DNA of 64,000 nt from CAYWMY01 sp046352935. GTDB lineage: Bacteria > Pseudomonadota > Gammaproteobacteria > Steroidobacterales > Steroidobacteraceae. Within the stretch, counting starts at the first letter, position 1; every line of letters starts with the position of its first letter. Positions 8,621 to 17,914 of the stretch are shown one piece after another. Where the stretch lies: positions 121,924-185,923 of the forward strand of contig JAXMGR010000008.1 of the NCBI GenBank assembly GCA_046352935.1, in the 5' to 3' direction. The position numbers and the translations under genes were made by a program. The notes under the pieces were generated by a model, which was given only the letters and a program-made list of their open reading frames with translations, did no database searches and had not been told where the DNA came from.

Positions 8621-10345
8621 TCAGGTTCCGGCCACAGCGGCGACATGGCGCACCAGCCACTCGGCCAGCTCGCGCCGCAGCAGCTTTCCGGATGCGTTGC
8701 GCGGCAGATCCTCGTCGAGGAACGCCACCTGCGCCGGCACCTTGAAGGCGGCCAGATGCTCGCCCACGTGGCCGCGGACCTGCTCCGCGGTCAGCGCTGA
8801 ACCCGGGTTCAGCCGCACCGCGAGTGCAAGAACTTCACCGAGGTCGGCGTCCGGCAGGGCGATGCCGGCGACTTCGGCAACCTGGGGCAGCCGTGAGACA
8901 CAGGACTCGACTTCCGCCGTCGAGATCTTCTCGCCGCCGCGGTTGACGATGTCCTTGATGCGGTCGACGACGAACAGGAAGCCCTCGTCGTCGACGTAAC
9001 CGACGTCCCCCGTCGCGAACCAGCCGTCCTGCAGTACCTGCGACGTCGCTTCGGCGTCCCGCCAATAGCTGCGCATCAGCGCCGCGCCACGCAGGCAGAT
9101 CTCGCCGGTCTCACCCCCGGCCAGCGCACCGCCGTCCTCACCGGCGATCCGCACGTCCATGATCGGCAGGCGCACACCGGAGCTGGTGGGCTTGTAACGG
9201 AAGGTAGCGCCCGATGAGATGGTGCCCACGCCGTTGGTCTCGGTGAGGCCGTAGCCGATGCCGGCCATGGCGGCGGGCCGCTTCTCCTCGATGAGGTCGA
9301 TGACCCGCCGGGTGACGGCGGCGCCGCCCAGTCCGACAGCCGTCAGGCTGCGGGTGTCGGTGGCGGCGAAGGACGGAGCCGACAGGAGCTGGGCGACCAT
9401 CGCGGTCGACGCGGCGACGGCGGTCACGCGTTCGCGCTCGATCAGCCGCAGCGCCTCGTCGACGTCCCACCGGTACATCATCACCATGCGCCGGCCGCTG
9501 CGCAGCGAGTGGAGGAAGTGGGCATGCAGTCCGCTGACGTGGAACAGAGGCACGGCGGTGAGCATCGTCGGCGCATGACCCAGCGCCATGATCGCCTTGA
9601 CGCTCTCGGGCGAAGTCATGCCCGCGACGGCACCCGCGTACTCGAAACTCGTCAGCGCCTGACAGATCGCGCGATGGGTCGACAGCACGCCCTTCGCGAG
9701 GCTCGTGGTTCCCGAGGTGTAGAGGACCAGCGCATCGTCGTCGGGCGCCAGCGCGACCACGGGCGGCAGCGCACCCGCACCCGCCGCGACCAGATCGGCA
9801 TAGCGGGCGATGGGCGCACCGCCGTCGGCCGCAGGGCCATCGGTGACGACGGCCCGGATGTCGAGCGCCGCCAGATCGGCACCCACGTGTGCGAGGCGCG
9901 GTTCGTCGCAGAAGATCACACGGGGCGCACTGTCCGTCAGGCCGTGCAGCAGTTCCTCGCGCCGGCCCCAGCTGTTGAGCGGCACCAGCGTCGCGCCCGC
10001 CGACAGCGCCGCGATGGCGGCCGTCAGCCATTCCGGACGGTTGCGCATGGCGATGGCGACGCGGTCGCCCTTGACGATGCCGTAGCGCTCGACCAGCTGC
10101 GCCGCCAGGGCGTCGACGTGCTCGAAGAACCGCCGGAAGCTCCAGCGCTCGTCGCGATAGACGACGAATTCACGATCGCCGAAGCCGCGCGCCGGAGCAA
10201 CGGCCTCGCGCAGGTTCGCCGGCGCCTTGAGGAACAGGCGGGTCGGCTCGCCGAAGACCCTTTCCTCGACGACCTCGAAGGGCGCGCCGGGCGCGCACAG
10301 CTGGCGCTGGACCTCGTACAGCCTCGCGGCCAGTTCGTGACTCAC
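8621..10345 (-). CDS. AMP-binding acyl-CoA ligase
   Basis: 574-residue ANL-family ligase. Seen in order are MRNRPEW near residue 100, the ATP loop LYTSGTTSLAKG, the GYGLTETNG motif, the hinge region FVVDRIKDIVNRGGEKIS, and the C-terminal LPRNASGKLLRREL with the catalytic lysine. All core motifs are intact, so it should be active on some carboxylic acid. The start is a GTG with GAGGAGC upstream. It is the last gene of the operon from 17744 and follows an alpha/beta acyl-CoA dehydrogenase pair, so its product is likely a beta-oxidation substrate. Confidence 0.93.
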   Translation of the reverse strand: MSHELAARLYEVQRQLCAPGAPFEVVEERVFGEPTRLFLKAPANLREAVAPARGFGDREFVVYRDERWSFRRFFEHVDALAAQLVERYGIVKGDRVAIAMRNRPEWLTAAIAALSAGATLVPLNSWGRREELLHGLTDSAPRVIFCDEPRLAHVGADLAALDIRAVVTDGPAADGGAPIARYADLVAAGAGALPPVVALAPDDDALVLYTSGTTSLAKGVLSTHRAICQALTSFEYAGAVAGMTSPESVKAIMALGHAPTMLTAVPLFHVSGLHAHFLHSLRSGRRMVMMYRWDVDEALRLIERERVTAVAASTAMVAQLLSAPSFAATDTRSLTAVGLGGAAVTRRVIDLIEEKRPAAMAGIGYGLTETNGVGTISSGATFRYKPTSSGVRLPIMDVRIAGEDGGALAGGETGEICLRGAALMRSYWRDAEATSQVLQDGWFATGDVGYVDDEGFLFVVDRIKDIVNRGGEKISTAEVESCVSRLPQVAEVAGIALPDADLGEVLALAVRLNPGSALTAEQVRGHVGEHLAAFKVPAQVAFLDEDLPRNASGKLLRRELAEWLVRHVAAVAGT

Positions 10346-10358
10346 GAGTGGAAGCTCC

Positions 10359-11504
10359 TCAGGCGTAGAGGCCGATCAGCCGGCCGTAGCGATGGCCATG
10401 GAAATCGTGGTCGCCCAGCGCCAGGCGTACGACGCGCGCGCGCTTCAGGTAGAGGCCAACGTCGAGCTCGTCCGTGACGCCGATGCCGCCGTGCATCTGC
10501 ACGGCCTCGCCGACGATCTTCTCCAGAACACTGCCCATCCTCGCCTTGGCCAGGCTCGCGAGCAGGCGGCGCTGTTCCGCCGGCCCCTCGAGGGCGGCCA
10601 GGCCGGCCATCACCGCGCTGCGCGCGAGTGCCAGTTCGGCGTAGAGCCAGGCGGCACGGTGCTGCAGCGCCTGGAAGGAGCCGATCGGCACGTCGAACTG
10701 CACGCGTTCCTTGAGGTAGGCGATCGTGGTGTCGAACAGCCACTGGCCGATGCCGAGCATCTCGGCCGCGAGACAGACGCGGCCACGGTCGAGCACTGCA
10801 TCGAGGATCTCCCAGCCGGCATCGACCTCGCCGAGCACGGCGTCCGCGCCCACGCGCACGCCGCGCAGGCACACCCGGGCCGCATTGCGGGAATCGAGCA
10901 GCGAGGTGGGCCGGACCTCGACACCGGGCGCCCCCGCATCGAGCAGGAACAGCGTGATGCCGGCGTGCTCGCCGGCCCGGCCCGCACTGCGTGCGGCCAC
11001 GACCAGGACGTCGGCACCGTGACCGTCGATGACGAAGACCTTGTCACCGTCGAGCAGCCAGCTGTCGCCCGCGCGGCGCGCCGCGAGGCTGATCGCCGCC
11101 GGATCGTGGTGGCGGCCTTCGTCGACCGCGAGCACGAGACGCCGTTCCCCGCGGATGATGGCCGGAATGTGCGCGGCCCGCTGTTCCGGCGAGCCGCCCA
11201 GCAGCAGCGCCGAGCCGCCGAGCACCACCGAAGACAGCAGCGGGCTGGCCGCGAGCGTCCTGCCCATCTGCTCGAAGACCGCGCCCAGCCCCCGATACCC
11301 GAAATCGAGGCCACCGATGGATTCCGGGAAAGGAATCGCGGTCCAGCCCAGCTCGACCATCTGCCGCCAGGCCTCGGGCTCGTAGCCGAGTGGATCCCGG
11401 GCAGCACGCAGGCGGCGCAGCGCCACCGTCGAACATCGCTCGGTGAGGAACTCCCGGGCCGAGTCGGCGAGCAGGCGCTGCTCTTCGGTGAAAACCATGT
11501 CCAT
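10359..11504 (-). CDS. Acyl-CoA dehydrogenase, small-subunit type
   Basis: 381 residues. It has the C-terminal helix AVQMHGGIGVTDELDVGLYL found in the beta-type subunits of heterotetrameric acyl-CoA dehydrogenases (FadE28/FadE29-like systems in actinobacterial steroid catabolism). The middle domain lacks the EPxxGSD-type FAD motif, and the protein ends before the usual YEGT segment. The gene just upstream (11527) has the complementary set of motifs, so the two probably form one alpha2beta2 enzyme with a composite FAD site. That assembly is inferred. Confidence 0.88.
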   Translation of the reverse strand: MDMVFTEEQRLLADSAREFLTERCSTVALRRLRAARDPLGYEPEAWRQMVELGWTAIPFPESIGGLDFGYRGLGAVFEQMGRTLAASPLLSSVVLGGSALLLGGSPEQRAAHIPAIIRGERRLVLAVDEGRHHDPAAISLAARRAGDSWLLDGDKVFVIDGHGADVLVVAARSAGRAGEHAGITLFLLDAGAPGVEVRPTSLLDSRNAARVCLRGVRVGADAVLGEVDAGWEILDAVLDRGRVCLAAEMLGIGQWLFDTTIAYLKERVQFDVPIGSFQALQHRAAWLYAELALARSAVMAGLAALEGPAEQRRLLASLAKARMGSVLEKIVGEAVQMHGGIGVTDELDVGLYLKRARVVRLALGDHDFHGHRYGRLIGLYA

Positions 11505-11526
11505 GTCGACGTGACTCCGCTCGCGA

Positions 11527-12711
11527 TCAGCCGCCCGGCAGTCCGAGCACCCGCTTGGCGACGATGTTCAGCTGCACCTCGGAAGAGCCGCCCGCGATGG
11601 TCAGCGTGTAGCTGAGCAGCCATTGCCGCACGATCGACAGTTCGTCCTCGCCGAACTCGTCGCCGTCCCAGCCCAGGCCGCGATTCCCCATCGCGTCGAC
11701 GATGACCGCCGACCTGCGCTTGTCCTGCTCGGTGTGCAGCAGCTTGACGATGGCCATGAGTCCGGAGACATCCTGGCGTGCCCTCGCCTCCTGGCCCATG
11801 CGGTCGAGCGTGAGATGAAAGGCATGCTGATCCATGGCGCAGGCCACCGCGCGCTGGCGGATGGCGGCATCGCCCGGCGTCGTGCCGCCGGCGAGGAAAC
11901 GCTGCACCGCCGGCACCAGATCGACCTGCGCCGGCAGATTGAGATCACCCATCTTCGACATCGCCGAGCGCTCGTGCTGGAGCAGGCGCTTGGCGACCGT
12001 CCATCCGCCGTTCACGGGCCCGATCAGATTGCTCCGCGGCACCCGCACCCCGTCGAAGAACACCTGGCAGAACCTGGAGGCACCGCTGATCAGTTCGATC
12101 GGACGCACGGTGATGCCGGGCGACCTCATGTCGACGAGCAGCAGGCTGATGCCCTCGTGTTTCGGCGCCGCGGGGTCGGTGCGCACCAGCGCATACATCC
12201 AGTCCGCCTTGTCGGCGCCGGAGGTCCAGATCTTGGCGCCACTGACCACGTAGTGCTCGCCCTCGGCGCGTGCGGAAGTACCGAGGCTCGCCAGATCAGA
12301 GCCCGCGTTGGGCTCGGAGAAACCCTGGCACCAGCCGACTTCGCCGCGAGTCATCGGCGGCAGGAACTGCTGTTTCTGCGCCTCCGTGCCGAACTCGAGC
12401 AGCACCGGACCGAGCATCCAGATCCCGAGATTGACCTGGGGCACGCGGCAGCGCAGGCGCCGCAGTTCGTCCTCCAGGATCCGCAGGCGCGGCGTATCGA
12501 GGCCACCGCCACCGTATTCGGCCGGCCAGTCCGGCGCGAACCACTTCCGGTCGCGCATGCGCTCGAACCAGATGCGCTGGTCCTCGCTGGCGAAGCTGGC
12601 GTGCGTGCCGGCCATGACCACGTCCTCGTGGCCGGCGCCGCGCATCGAAGCCGGGCAGTTCGCTTCGAGCCACTGCCGGACCTCCTGCCGGAATGCGTTC
12701 GAGTCGTCCAC
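11527..12711 (-). CDS. Acyl-CoA dehydrogenase, large-subunit type
   Basis: 394 residues with a full N-terminal, beta and C-terminal dehydrogenase layout. GFSEPNAGSD carries the FAD contact and KIWTSGADKADWM follows. Near the C-terminus it reads TIAGGSSEVQLN (from about residue 371), where homomeric enzymes have a catalytic Glu two residues before the T/S; here that position is Gly. The start is a GTG at 12711 with a strong GGAGG just upstream. It is paired with the small-subunit gene at 10359 across 22 bases. Confidence 0.9.
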   Translation of the reverse strand: MDDSNAFRQEVRQWLEANCPASMRGAGHEDVVMAGTHASFASEDQRIWFERMRDRKWFAPDWPAEYGGGGLDTPRLRILEDELRRLRCRVPQVNLGIWMLGPVLLEFGTEAQKQQFLPPMTRGEVGWCQGFSEPNAGSDLASLGTSARAEGEHYVVSGAKIWTSGADKADWMYALVRTDPAAPKHEGISLLLVDMRSPGITVRPIELISGASRFCQVFFDGVRVPRSNLIGPVNGGWTVAKRLLQHERSAMSKMGDLNLPAQVDLVPAVQRFLAGGTTPGDAAIRQRAVACAMDQHAFHLTLDRMGQEARARQDVSGLMAIVKLLHTEQDKRRSAVIVDAMGNRGLGWDGDEFGEDELSIVRQWLLSYTLTIAGGSSEVQLNIVAKRVLGLPGG

Positions 12712-12738
12712 ATCACCTCCGGGGGAGCATGACTGCGT

Positions 12739-14541
12739 TCAGGGCGCGAACGGCGGGAAACCGGCCGCTGCGAGCGCCGCCGCGCTGTAGGGCCGATAGC
12801 TCCGGCCGGCCTCGTCGATCACGTACAGCGGATCGCTGAAAGCCGCCGGGTCATAGCCCTGCCGCTGAAGATCGAACTTGCGCAGCTTGAAGGTCGTGGT
12901 CAGCTCGGCCTTGTCGCTGAGCCGCAGGAACTGGGGCAGCGCGTAGCGTGGCAGGCGCTCGGCAGCGAACCGGAAGAACGCCGCCGGATCGAAGGTCTCG
13001 CCCGGCTGCACGAGGATCGCCGCCATGCCGCAGCGACCTTCCATGCCGGGCACCTGCACACCGTACACATTGATGGACTCGATCCCCGGGAACCCACCCA
13101 GCGTCTCGGCAACCTCCGTCGTGGAGACGTTCTCGCTCTTCCAGCGGAAGGTGTCGCCGATGCGGTCGACGAACCACAGATAGCCGTCCGCGTCGTAGTA
13201 CAGCAGGTCACCGGAGGCCCACCACGCGTCACCGGACCGGAAGACGTTGCGCAGGATCTTCTTCTCCGTTGCCTCCTTCGAGGTGTAGCCCTCGAAGCGA
13301 CCGGCGCCGATGTCGGGGTGATCGACGATGAAACCGACCGCCTCACCGACTTCACCGGGCTGGCAGACGACGTAGTGTCCCGCGGCGTCGCGCAGGTGCT
13401 CGCCGCGCTCGACGTCGTAACGGATCAGGCGCAGGTTGGTCTTCTCCCAGAACGGCACGCGCCCGCAGGAACCCGGCCGGTTGTCGACATTGACGACGTT
13501 GGCGTTCGACTCCGTCGCGCCCCAGCTCTCGAGGATCATCGGCTCGCCGAAACGCGCGACCCAGCGCGCCCACAGCTCCGGCCCCATGCCGGTACCGGCC
13601 ATCACGCGCAGCGTGTGCTGCCGGTCGTCGGGACGCGGCGGCTGGTTGAGCAGATAGCGGATGATCTCGCCGACGTACTGGAAGTAGGTCACGTGGTAGC
13701 GACGCACGTCGCTCCAGAACTCGCGCACGCTGAAGCGGCGCCGGATGACGATGGCGCTGCCGGAGTGCAGGGCGGTCGAGGCCAGCGCCGCGGCCGCGGC
13801 ACCGTGGTAGAGCGGCAGGAAACAGTAGAAGACGTCGCGCTCGTCGGAGTCCATGGTCGCCTGCGTGACGTCGCCGACCATCATCCAGCGCATGTGCGAA
13901 TAGATCGCGGCCTTGGGCAGGCCGGTGGTGCCGGACGTGAACACGAGGACCGCCGGCATCTCCGCGACCAGTCCGTCGCGCCAGGCGCGGTCCGGGTCGC
14001 TGCGGGGAGCACCCGCGCAGCGCCCGGCGAAATCCAGGACTGCCAGGGCGCGCAGCGCCGGTCCGGCGGACTGCTCGGCATCGGGCCAGAGCCACAGCGT
14101 CTGCAAATCACGCGTTTCGGCAGTGTCGAATGCAGCGAGACATTCCTCGCCGACGATCACGGCCCTGGCACGCGTCTCGTCGATGGCATGGCGCAGCGGC
14201 CGGCCACGGTTGTGGGTGTTGAGCAGCGCCACGGTGACGCCGAGCTTGTTCAGGCCGAACCAGGCGATGAACAGCTCGGGCCGGTTCTCCATCGCCAGCG
14301 CACAGACATCACCGCACTTCAGGCCCAGCGCGCGGGCCGCGTGGGCGACCTGGCTCGCACGGGCATCGACTTCCGCGTAGCTCAGCACGGTGTCGCCATA
14401 CAACAGGAAAGGACGCTCCCCGTGCGCGCGCGCATGTTCCTCGAGCCGGTCGGCGATCGTGAAGGTCGACCGGGGCTTGAAGCGCGCCGCCGCGGCGGAA
14501 CGCCGGTCGAGCCTGGCCTGGGTTTCTTCGCGCGTGATCAC
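12739..14541 (-). CDS. FATP/FadD17-19-like acyl-CoA ligase
   Basis: 600 residues of the very-long-chain/bile-acid branch of the ANL family. It has VFTSGTTGLPKAAIYSH, the ESWGATESN motif, FVDRIGDTFRWKSENVSTTE (the FATP-type motif), and a C-terminal TTFKLRKFDLQRQGYDP tail typical of ligases that take bulky or sterol-like acids. This is the best substrate clue in the left operon: relatives such as FadD19 and BACS act on steroid side-chain acids, but sequence alone does not prove that here. The start is a GTG. It lies between two alpha/beta dehydrogenase pairs. Confidence 0.9.
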   Translation of the reverse strand: MITREETQARLDRRSAAAARFKPRSTFTIADRLEEHARAHGERPFLLYGDTVLSYAEVDARASQVAHAARALGLKCGDVCALAMENRPELFIAWFGLNKLGVTVALLNTHNRGRPLRHAIDETRARAVIVGEECLAAFDTAETRDLQTLWLWPDAEQSAGPALRALAVLDFAGRCAGAPRSDPDRAWRDGLVAEMPAVLVFTSGTTGLPKAAIYSHMRWMMVGDVTQATMDSDERDVFYCFLPLYHGAAAAALASTALHSGSAIVIRRRFSVREFWSDVRRYHVTYFQYVGEIIRYLLNQPPRPDDRQHTLRVMAGTGMGPELWARWVARFGEPMILESWGATESNANVVNVDNRPGSCGRVPFWEKTNLRLIRYDVERGEHLRDAAGHYVVCQPGEVGEAVGFIVDHPDIGAGRFEGYTSKEATEKKILRNVFRSGDAWWASGDLLYYDADGYLWFVDRIGDTFRWKSENVSTTEVAETLGGFPGIESINVYGVQVPGMEGRCGMAAILVQPGETFDPAAFFRFAAERLPRYALPQFLRLSDKAELTTTFKLRKFDLQRQGYDPAAFSDPLYVIDEAGRSYRPYSAAALAAAGFPPFAP

Positions 14542-14574
14542 GAGGACCTTTCCGGTGTTTCTTCAGTGTCCGCG

Positions 14575-15741
14575 CTAGCGTGTGCGCGGCAGGCCGAGTC
14601 CGAACTGGGCGATCAGCTCGCGCTGGATCTCGTTCGTCCCGCCGCCGAAGGTGTTGATGGGCGCCATGCGCGCCTCGTACTCCAGATCGCCGAGCAGCTC
14701 CGCCGCCGTGGAGCCCGAGCGCACCAGGCCGCTGCCGCCGACGATCTCGATCAGCCGGCGCAGCACGTCGACGACCGTCTCCGAGCCGTAGACCTTGGTC
14801 ACCGAGGCGAGCGGAACGTCCATGGAATCGGCATCGAGATGGGCGGCGATGCGGTAGTTGATCAGGCGCAGGGCCTCGATCCGCGCATAGCATTCCGCCA
14901 GCGCCGTGCGTACCCAGGGCACGTCGACCGCGCGCCGGCCGCTCTCGTCGGCGACGCGCGCCCAGAGGAACACGCGCCGGAACGACGCGAAGATCCGGTT
15001 CGACCAGGCGCCGAGACCGAGGCGCTCGTGATTCAACTGGCTGGTGATGAGTTTCCAGCCGCCGTTCAGCTCGCCGACGAGGCAATCCGCCGGCACCCGG
15101 ACGTTGTCGTAGAAGCTGGCCCCGGTCATGTTCGCGACGGTGTGGATCGGCGCGTGCGAGAAGCCCGGCAGGCGCGTGTCGACGATCAGCAGCGAGATCC
15201 CCCGGTGGCGCGGCAGCTCCGCATCGGTGCGCACCGCCAGCCAGACGAAATCCGCCGACTCGACTCCCGAAGTCCACAACTTGTTGCCGTTGACGACGAA
15301 ATGGCCGTCCACGAACGTGGCCCGCGTCGTCAGCGCCGCCAGGTCGCTGCCGGCGGAGGGCTCGGAGTAGCCGATCGCGAAATTGATCTCTCCGGCGGCG
15401 ATTCCGGGCAGGAAGCGCGCCTTCTGCGCGGGCGAGCCGTGCGCCATCAGGGCGGGCCCGACGGTGCTGATGGTCACGAAGGGCAGCGGCGCGCCGGCGA
15501 TGTTCGCCTCCTCGAAGAAGATCAGCTGCTCGGTCGCCGCGTAGCCCTGGCCACCGTATTGCTTCGGCCAGCCGACGGCCAGCCAGCCGTCGCGGCCCAT
15601 CTGGCGGACGACACGGCGGAACTCGCTGCCCCCCTCCGAACGGCGCAGGCGATGGCGCAGCTCCGGGGTCATCAGCTGCTGGAAATAGTCCCGGACGCGG
15701 CGGCGCAGGGCGTGCTGCTCCGGTGTCAGGTCGATGAACAT
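14575..15741 (-). CDS. Acyl-CoA dehydrogenase, large-subunit type
   Basis: 388 residues from the ATG at 15741 (MFIDLTPEQHAL); the longer frame adds residues without homology. GYSEPSAGSDLAAL carries the FAD contact, LWTSGVESADFVW follows, and the C-terminus reads TFGGGTNEIQRELIAQ, again with Gly in place of the usual catalytic Glu. This resembles large subunits of steroid-type heterotetrameric dehydrogenases. It is the partner of the gene at 15764, whose stop codon lies 22 bases upstream. Confidence 0.9.
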   Translation of the reverse strand: MFIDLTPEQHALRRRVRDYFQQLMTPELRHRLRRSEGGSEFRRVVRQMGRDGWLAVGWPKQYGGQGYAATEQLIFFEEANIAGAPLPFVTISTVGPALMAHGSPAQKARFLPGIAAGEINFAIGYSEPSAGSDLAALTTRATFVDGHFVVNGNKLWTSGVESADFVWLAVRTDAELPRHRGISLLIVDTRLPGFSHAPIHTVANMTGASFYDNVRVPADCLVGELNGGWKLITSQLNHERLGLGAWSNRIFASFRRVFLWARVADESGRRAVDVPWVRTALAECYARIEALRLINYRIAAHLDADSMDVPLASVTKVYGSETVVDVLRRLIEIVGGSGLVRSGSTAAELLGDLEYEARMAPINTFGGGTNEIQRELIAQFGLGLPRTR

Positions 15742-15763
15742 CGGCGTCGGTCTCCTTACCGGT

Positions 15764-16894
15764 TCACGCCGGCATCGATTCGAGGTCGTACTTCCAGCCG
15801 AGCACCTCGTGCCCGGCCAGCCAGTCACCCAGGCGGGACAGCGCGGCCGCGGAACCGCCGTGGGTCATGCCGAGGGCCCGGCTCCAGAGCTGGAAGCGAT
15901 GGATCGGATACGAGACATCGACGCCGATCCCGCCGTGGAGATGCTGGGCGAGGTGTCCGATCCTGTGCCCCGCCTCGCCGGCGAGGTACTTGGTCGCGTC
16001 GGCCTCGGCCGCCGCATCGGCGCCGCTGTCGAGCCGGTAACACAGCTGCCAGAGTGAGCTGCGCAGCACCTCGAGGAGGATGTAGCCATCGGCCATCTGC
16101 ATCTGCGCCGCCTGGAAGGTGGCGATCGCCCGATCGAACTGCCGGCGCTCGCTGAGGTAGGCCGCGGTACGACGCAACTGCTCCGCGCTGACCCCGAGTT
16201 GCAGGGCGGCGATCGCCGCCATCGCCCGCTGATGGAGCCAGGGCAGTGCCGACGGCGGCAGCAGCGCCGCTTCCGGCAGCACCACACCTTCACAGACGAC
16301 ATCGGCCACGGCTTCACCGTGGGTGAACACGCCTTCCACGCGTCGCAGCCCCGCGGCCGTCAGGTCGAGGGCGAAAAGACCCACTCCGTTTCCGAGCGAT
16401 GCCGGCAGCAGAGCCCGGCGGGACTGCCCCGCCAAGGCCACGGCCGGGCTCGTTCCAGTCAGACACCAGCCGTCGCTGTCACGACGCGCTGCCAGCCGGA
16501 GCCCACGGGCCTCGAACATGCCATCGAGGGACAGGGTGAGAAGGCCGGAGCCGGCCACTGCCTCGCGGACCGGCTCGATCGCGGCCGTCCCGCCGAAGCG
16601 AGACCAGGTGGCGGCCGCCAGCTGGTGGCGCCACAGCGGTACCGGCGCCAGCGCCCGCCCCTGGGCCTCGAGGACCAGCATCAGTTCCGTCATTCCCAGG
16701 CCATTGCCGCCGGCTTCACTGTCCAGCGCGAGCGCCTGCAGGCCGCTGTCGATGACCTTGCGCCACAGTTCGTCGTCAAAGGGCGCGCCGCTGCGGTCGA
16801 AGGCGGCCTGACGCTCGTCGGTGCAATGGTCGGAGAAGAGTCGCCCGGCCATGTCGGCGATCGCCTGCTGTTCGTCGTTCAGCCTGAAGTCCAT
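15764..16894 (-). CDS. Acyl-CoA dehydrogenase, small-subunit type
   Basis: 376 residues from an ATG at 16894 preceded by AAGGACGGGGA. The N-terminal domain starts MDFRLNDEQQAIADMAGRLF, and the C-terminal helix carries HLHGGIGVDVSYPIHRFQLW. The middle domain is degenerate and lacks the EPxxGSD motif, as in beta-type subunits of alpha2beta2 dehydrogenases. It lies directly before the large-subunit gene at 14575. The upstream SDR stop is 61 bases away, so the three genes are probably one transcript. Confidence 0.88.
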   Translation of the reverse strand: MDFRLNDEQQAIADMAGRLFSDHCTDERQAAFDRSGAPFDDELWRKVIDSGLQALALDSEAGGNGLGMTELMLVLEAQGRALAPVPLWRHQLAAATWSRFGGTAAIEPVREAVAGSGLLTLSLDGMFEARGLRLAARRDSDGWCLTGTSPAVALAGQSRRALLPASLGNGVGLFALDLTAAGLRRVEGVFTHGEAVADVVCEGVVLPEAALLPPSALPWLHQRAMAAIAALQLGVSAEQLRRTAAYLSERRQFDRAIATFQAAQMQMADGYILLEVLRSSLWQLCYRLDSGADAAAEADATKYLAGEAGHRIGHLAQHLHGGIGVDVSYPIHRFQLWSRALGMTHGGSAAALSRLGDWLAGHEVLGWKYDLESMPA

Positions 16895-16955
16895 TCCCCG
16901 TCCTTGCTTCCGAAGTCGTCCGCCGCCGCACGATTGCGGGCGGGGTGGGTGCGCC

Positions 16956-17744
16956 TCAGCTTCCAACCCGGGTCAGTTGCTCCACCACGGTCTGGAACAC
17001 CGGCGGCTCGCCGCCGCCGTGCACGTAGAGATTGCTGCCGGTCGCATACGCCAGTTCCGGCGCCGCCAGTGCCAGGCAGGCATTGCCGATGTCCGCCGGC
17101 GTCGCCATGCGTTTCATCGGAATCGTTTCCGCGACGGCGGCTGACACGGCCGCGTCGCCGTAATGGACATCGGCCTGATCGGTGTGCACGAGGCCCGGGC
17201 TCACGGTCATCACGCGCACCTTCGGAGCCCACTCCTGGGCCAGGCCCCAGCCCAGCATGGCGATGCCGGCCTTCGCCGCCGAATAGGCGGCCGTCCCCGG
17301 TGCGGGCCGCAGCGCACCGATGCTGCCGATGAAGATGATCGCTCCGCCCTCGTCCTGCTCCTGCATGGCGGCGTTGGCGAGCTGGGCGACATTGAGGGGC
17401 GCGATGAGGTTGAGCCGGATGATGCTCTCGTGGAAGCGCGGCGAGGCGGTGGCGGCCGGCGCGGAAGGAGCACCACCCGCGTTGCTGACCACCACGTCGA
17501 TCCGGCCGTGGCAGGCACGGACCCGGGCGAACAGCGCCGTCAGGGATTCCAGGTCCTTGACGTCGCAGGCCATGAACTGCGCCGCCCGGTCGCCCACGCG
17601 GATCGGCTCCGACGGCTCGTGACGACCGCAGACGACCACCGCCGCGTCCGCGGCGAGGAAGCGCTCCGCGATCCCCCGCCCGATGCCTTTGGTCCCGCCA
17701 GTCACCAGGACCACCCGCCCGGCGTAGTCGAATTTCAGGGTCAT
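16956..17744 (-). CDS. Short-chain dehydrogenase/reductase
   Basis: 262-residue classical SDR with VTGGTKGIG near residue 15, SNAGG, and catalytic YSAAK. It would oxidise a hydroxyacyl-CoA or reduce a ketone with NAD(P). It is the first gene of the long minus-strand operon down to 8621. Its start lies 61 bases from the centre of a 16-bp dyad at 17798-17813, shared with the divergent LuxR-type regulator gene. Confidence 0.92.
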   Translation of the reverse strand: MTLKFDYAGRVVLVTGGTKGIGRGIAERFLAADAAVVVCGRHEPSEPIRVGDRAAQFMACDVKDLESLTALFARVRACHGRIDVVVSNAGGAPSAPAATASPRFHESIIRLNLIAPLNVAQLANAAMQEQDEGGAIIFIGSIGALRPAPGTAAYSAAKAGIAMLGWGLAQEWAPKVRVMTVSPGLVHTDQADVHYGDAAVSAAVAETIPMKRMATPADIGNACLALAAPELAYATGSNLYVHGGGEPPVFQTVVEQLTRVGS

Positions 17745-17797
17745 TGGATGGCCGCCCCCTTCGTGAAAGAGTCTAGGCTGGCCTCCCCGCGCCCACT

Positions 17798-17813
17798 TCG
17801 TCTGAACGGACGA
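17798..17813. promoter_or_regulatory. Dyad site 1: TCGTCTGAACGGACGA
   Basis: Near-perfect 16-bp palindrome with TCGTC/GACGA arms, between the divergent SDR (17744) and LuxR-type regulator (17915). Read on the other strand it is TCGTCC-GTTC-AGACGA, matching six other copies in the window. A TATACT box at 17861-17866 could be the -10 of the regulator, which would place the site around -66. That is a common activator position. Confidence 0.6.
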
Positions 17814-17914
17814 GAGCGGCGTCCCGGAGCCGGCACGGCGAAGCCACGGAGAGGCTCGACTATACTTTCGCGGTCCGCCGTCCGAGGACGTCGGACCGAT
17901 GGGGGCCGCAGACG

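Noticed and set aside
13318..16155. 945-codon open frame on the plus strand
   Set aside because: Antisense to a CoA ligase and a dehydrogenase pair with clear homology; an Arg/Ala-rich composition typical of GC-rich shadow frames.
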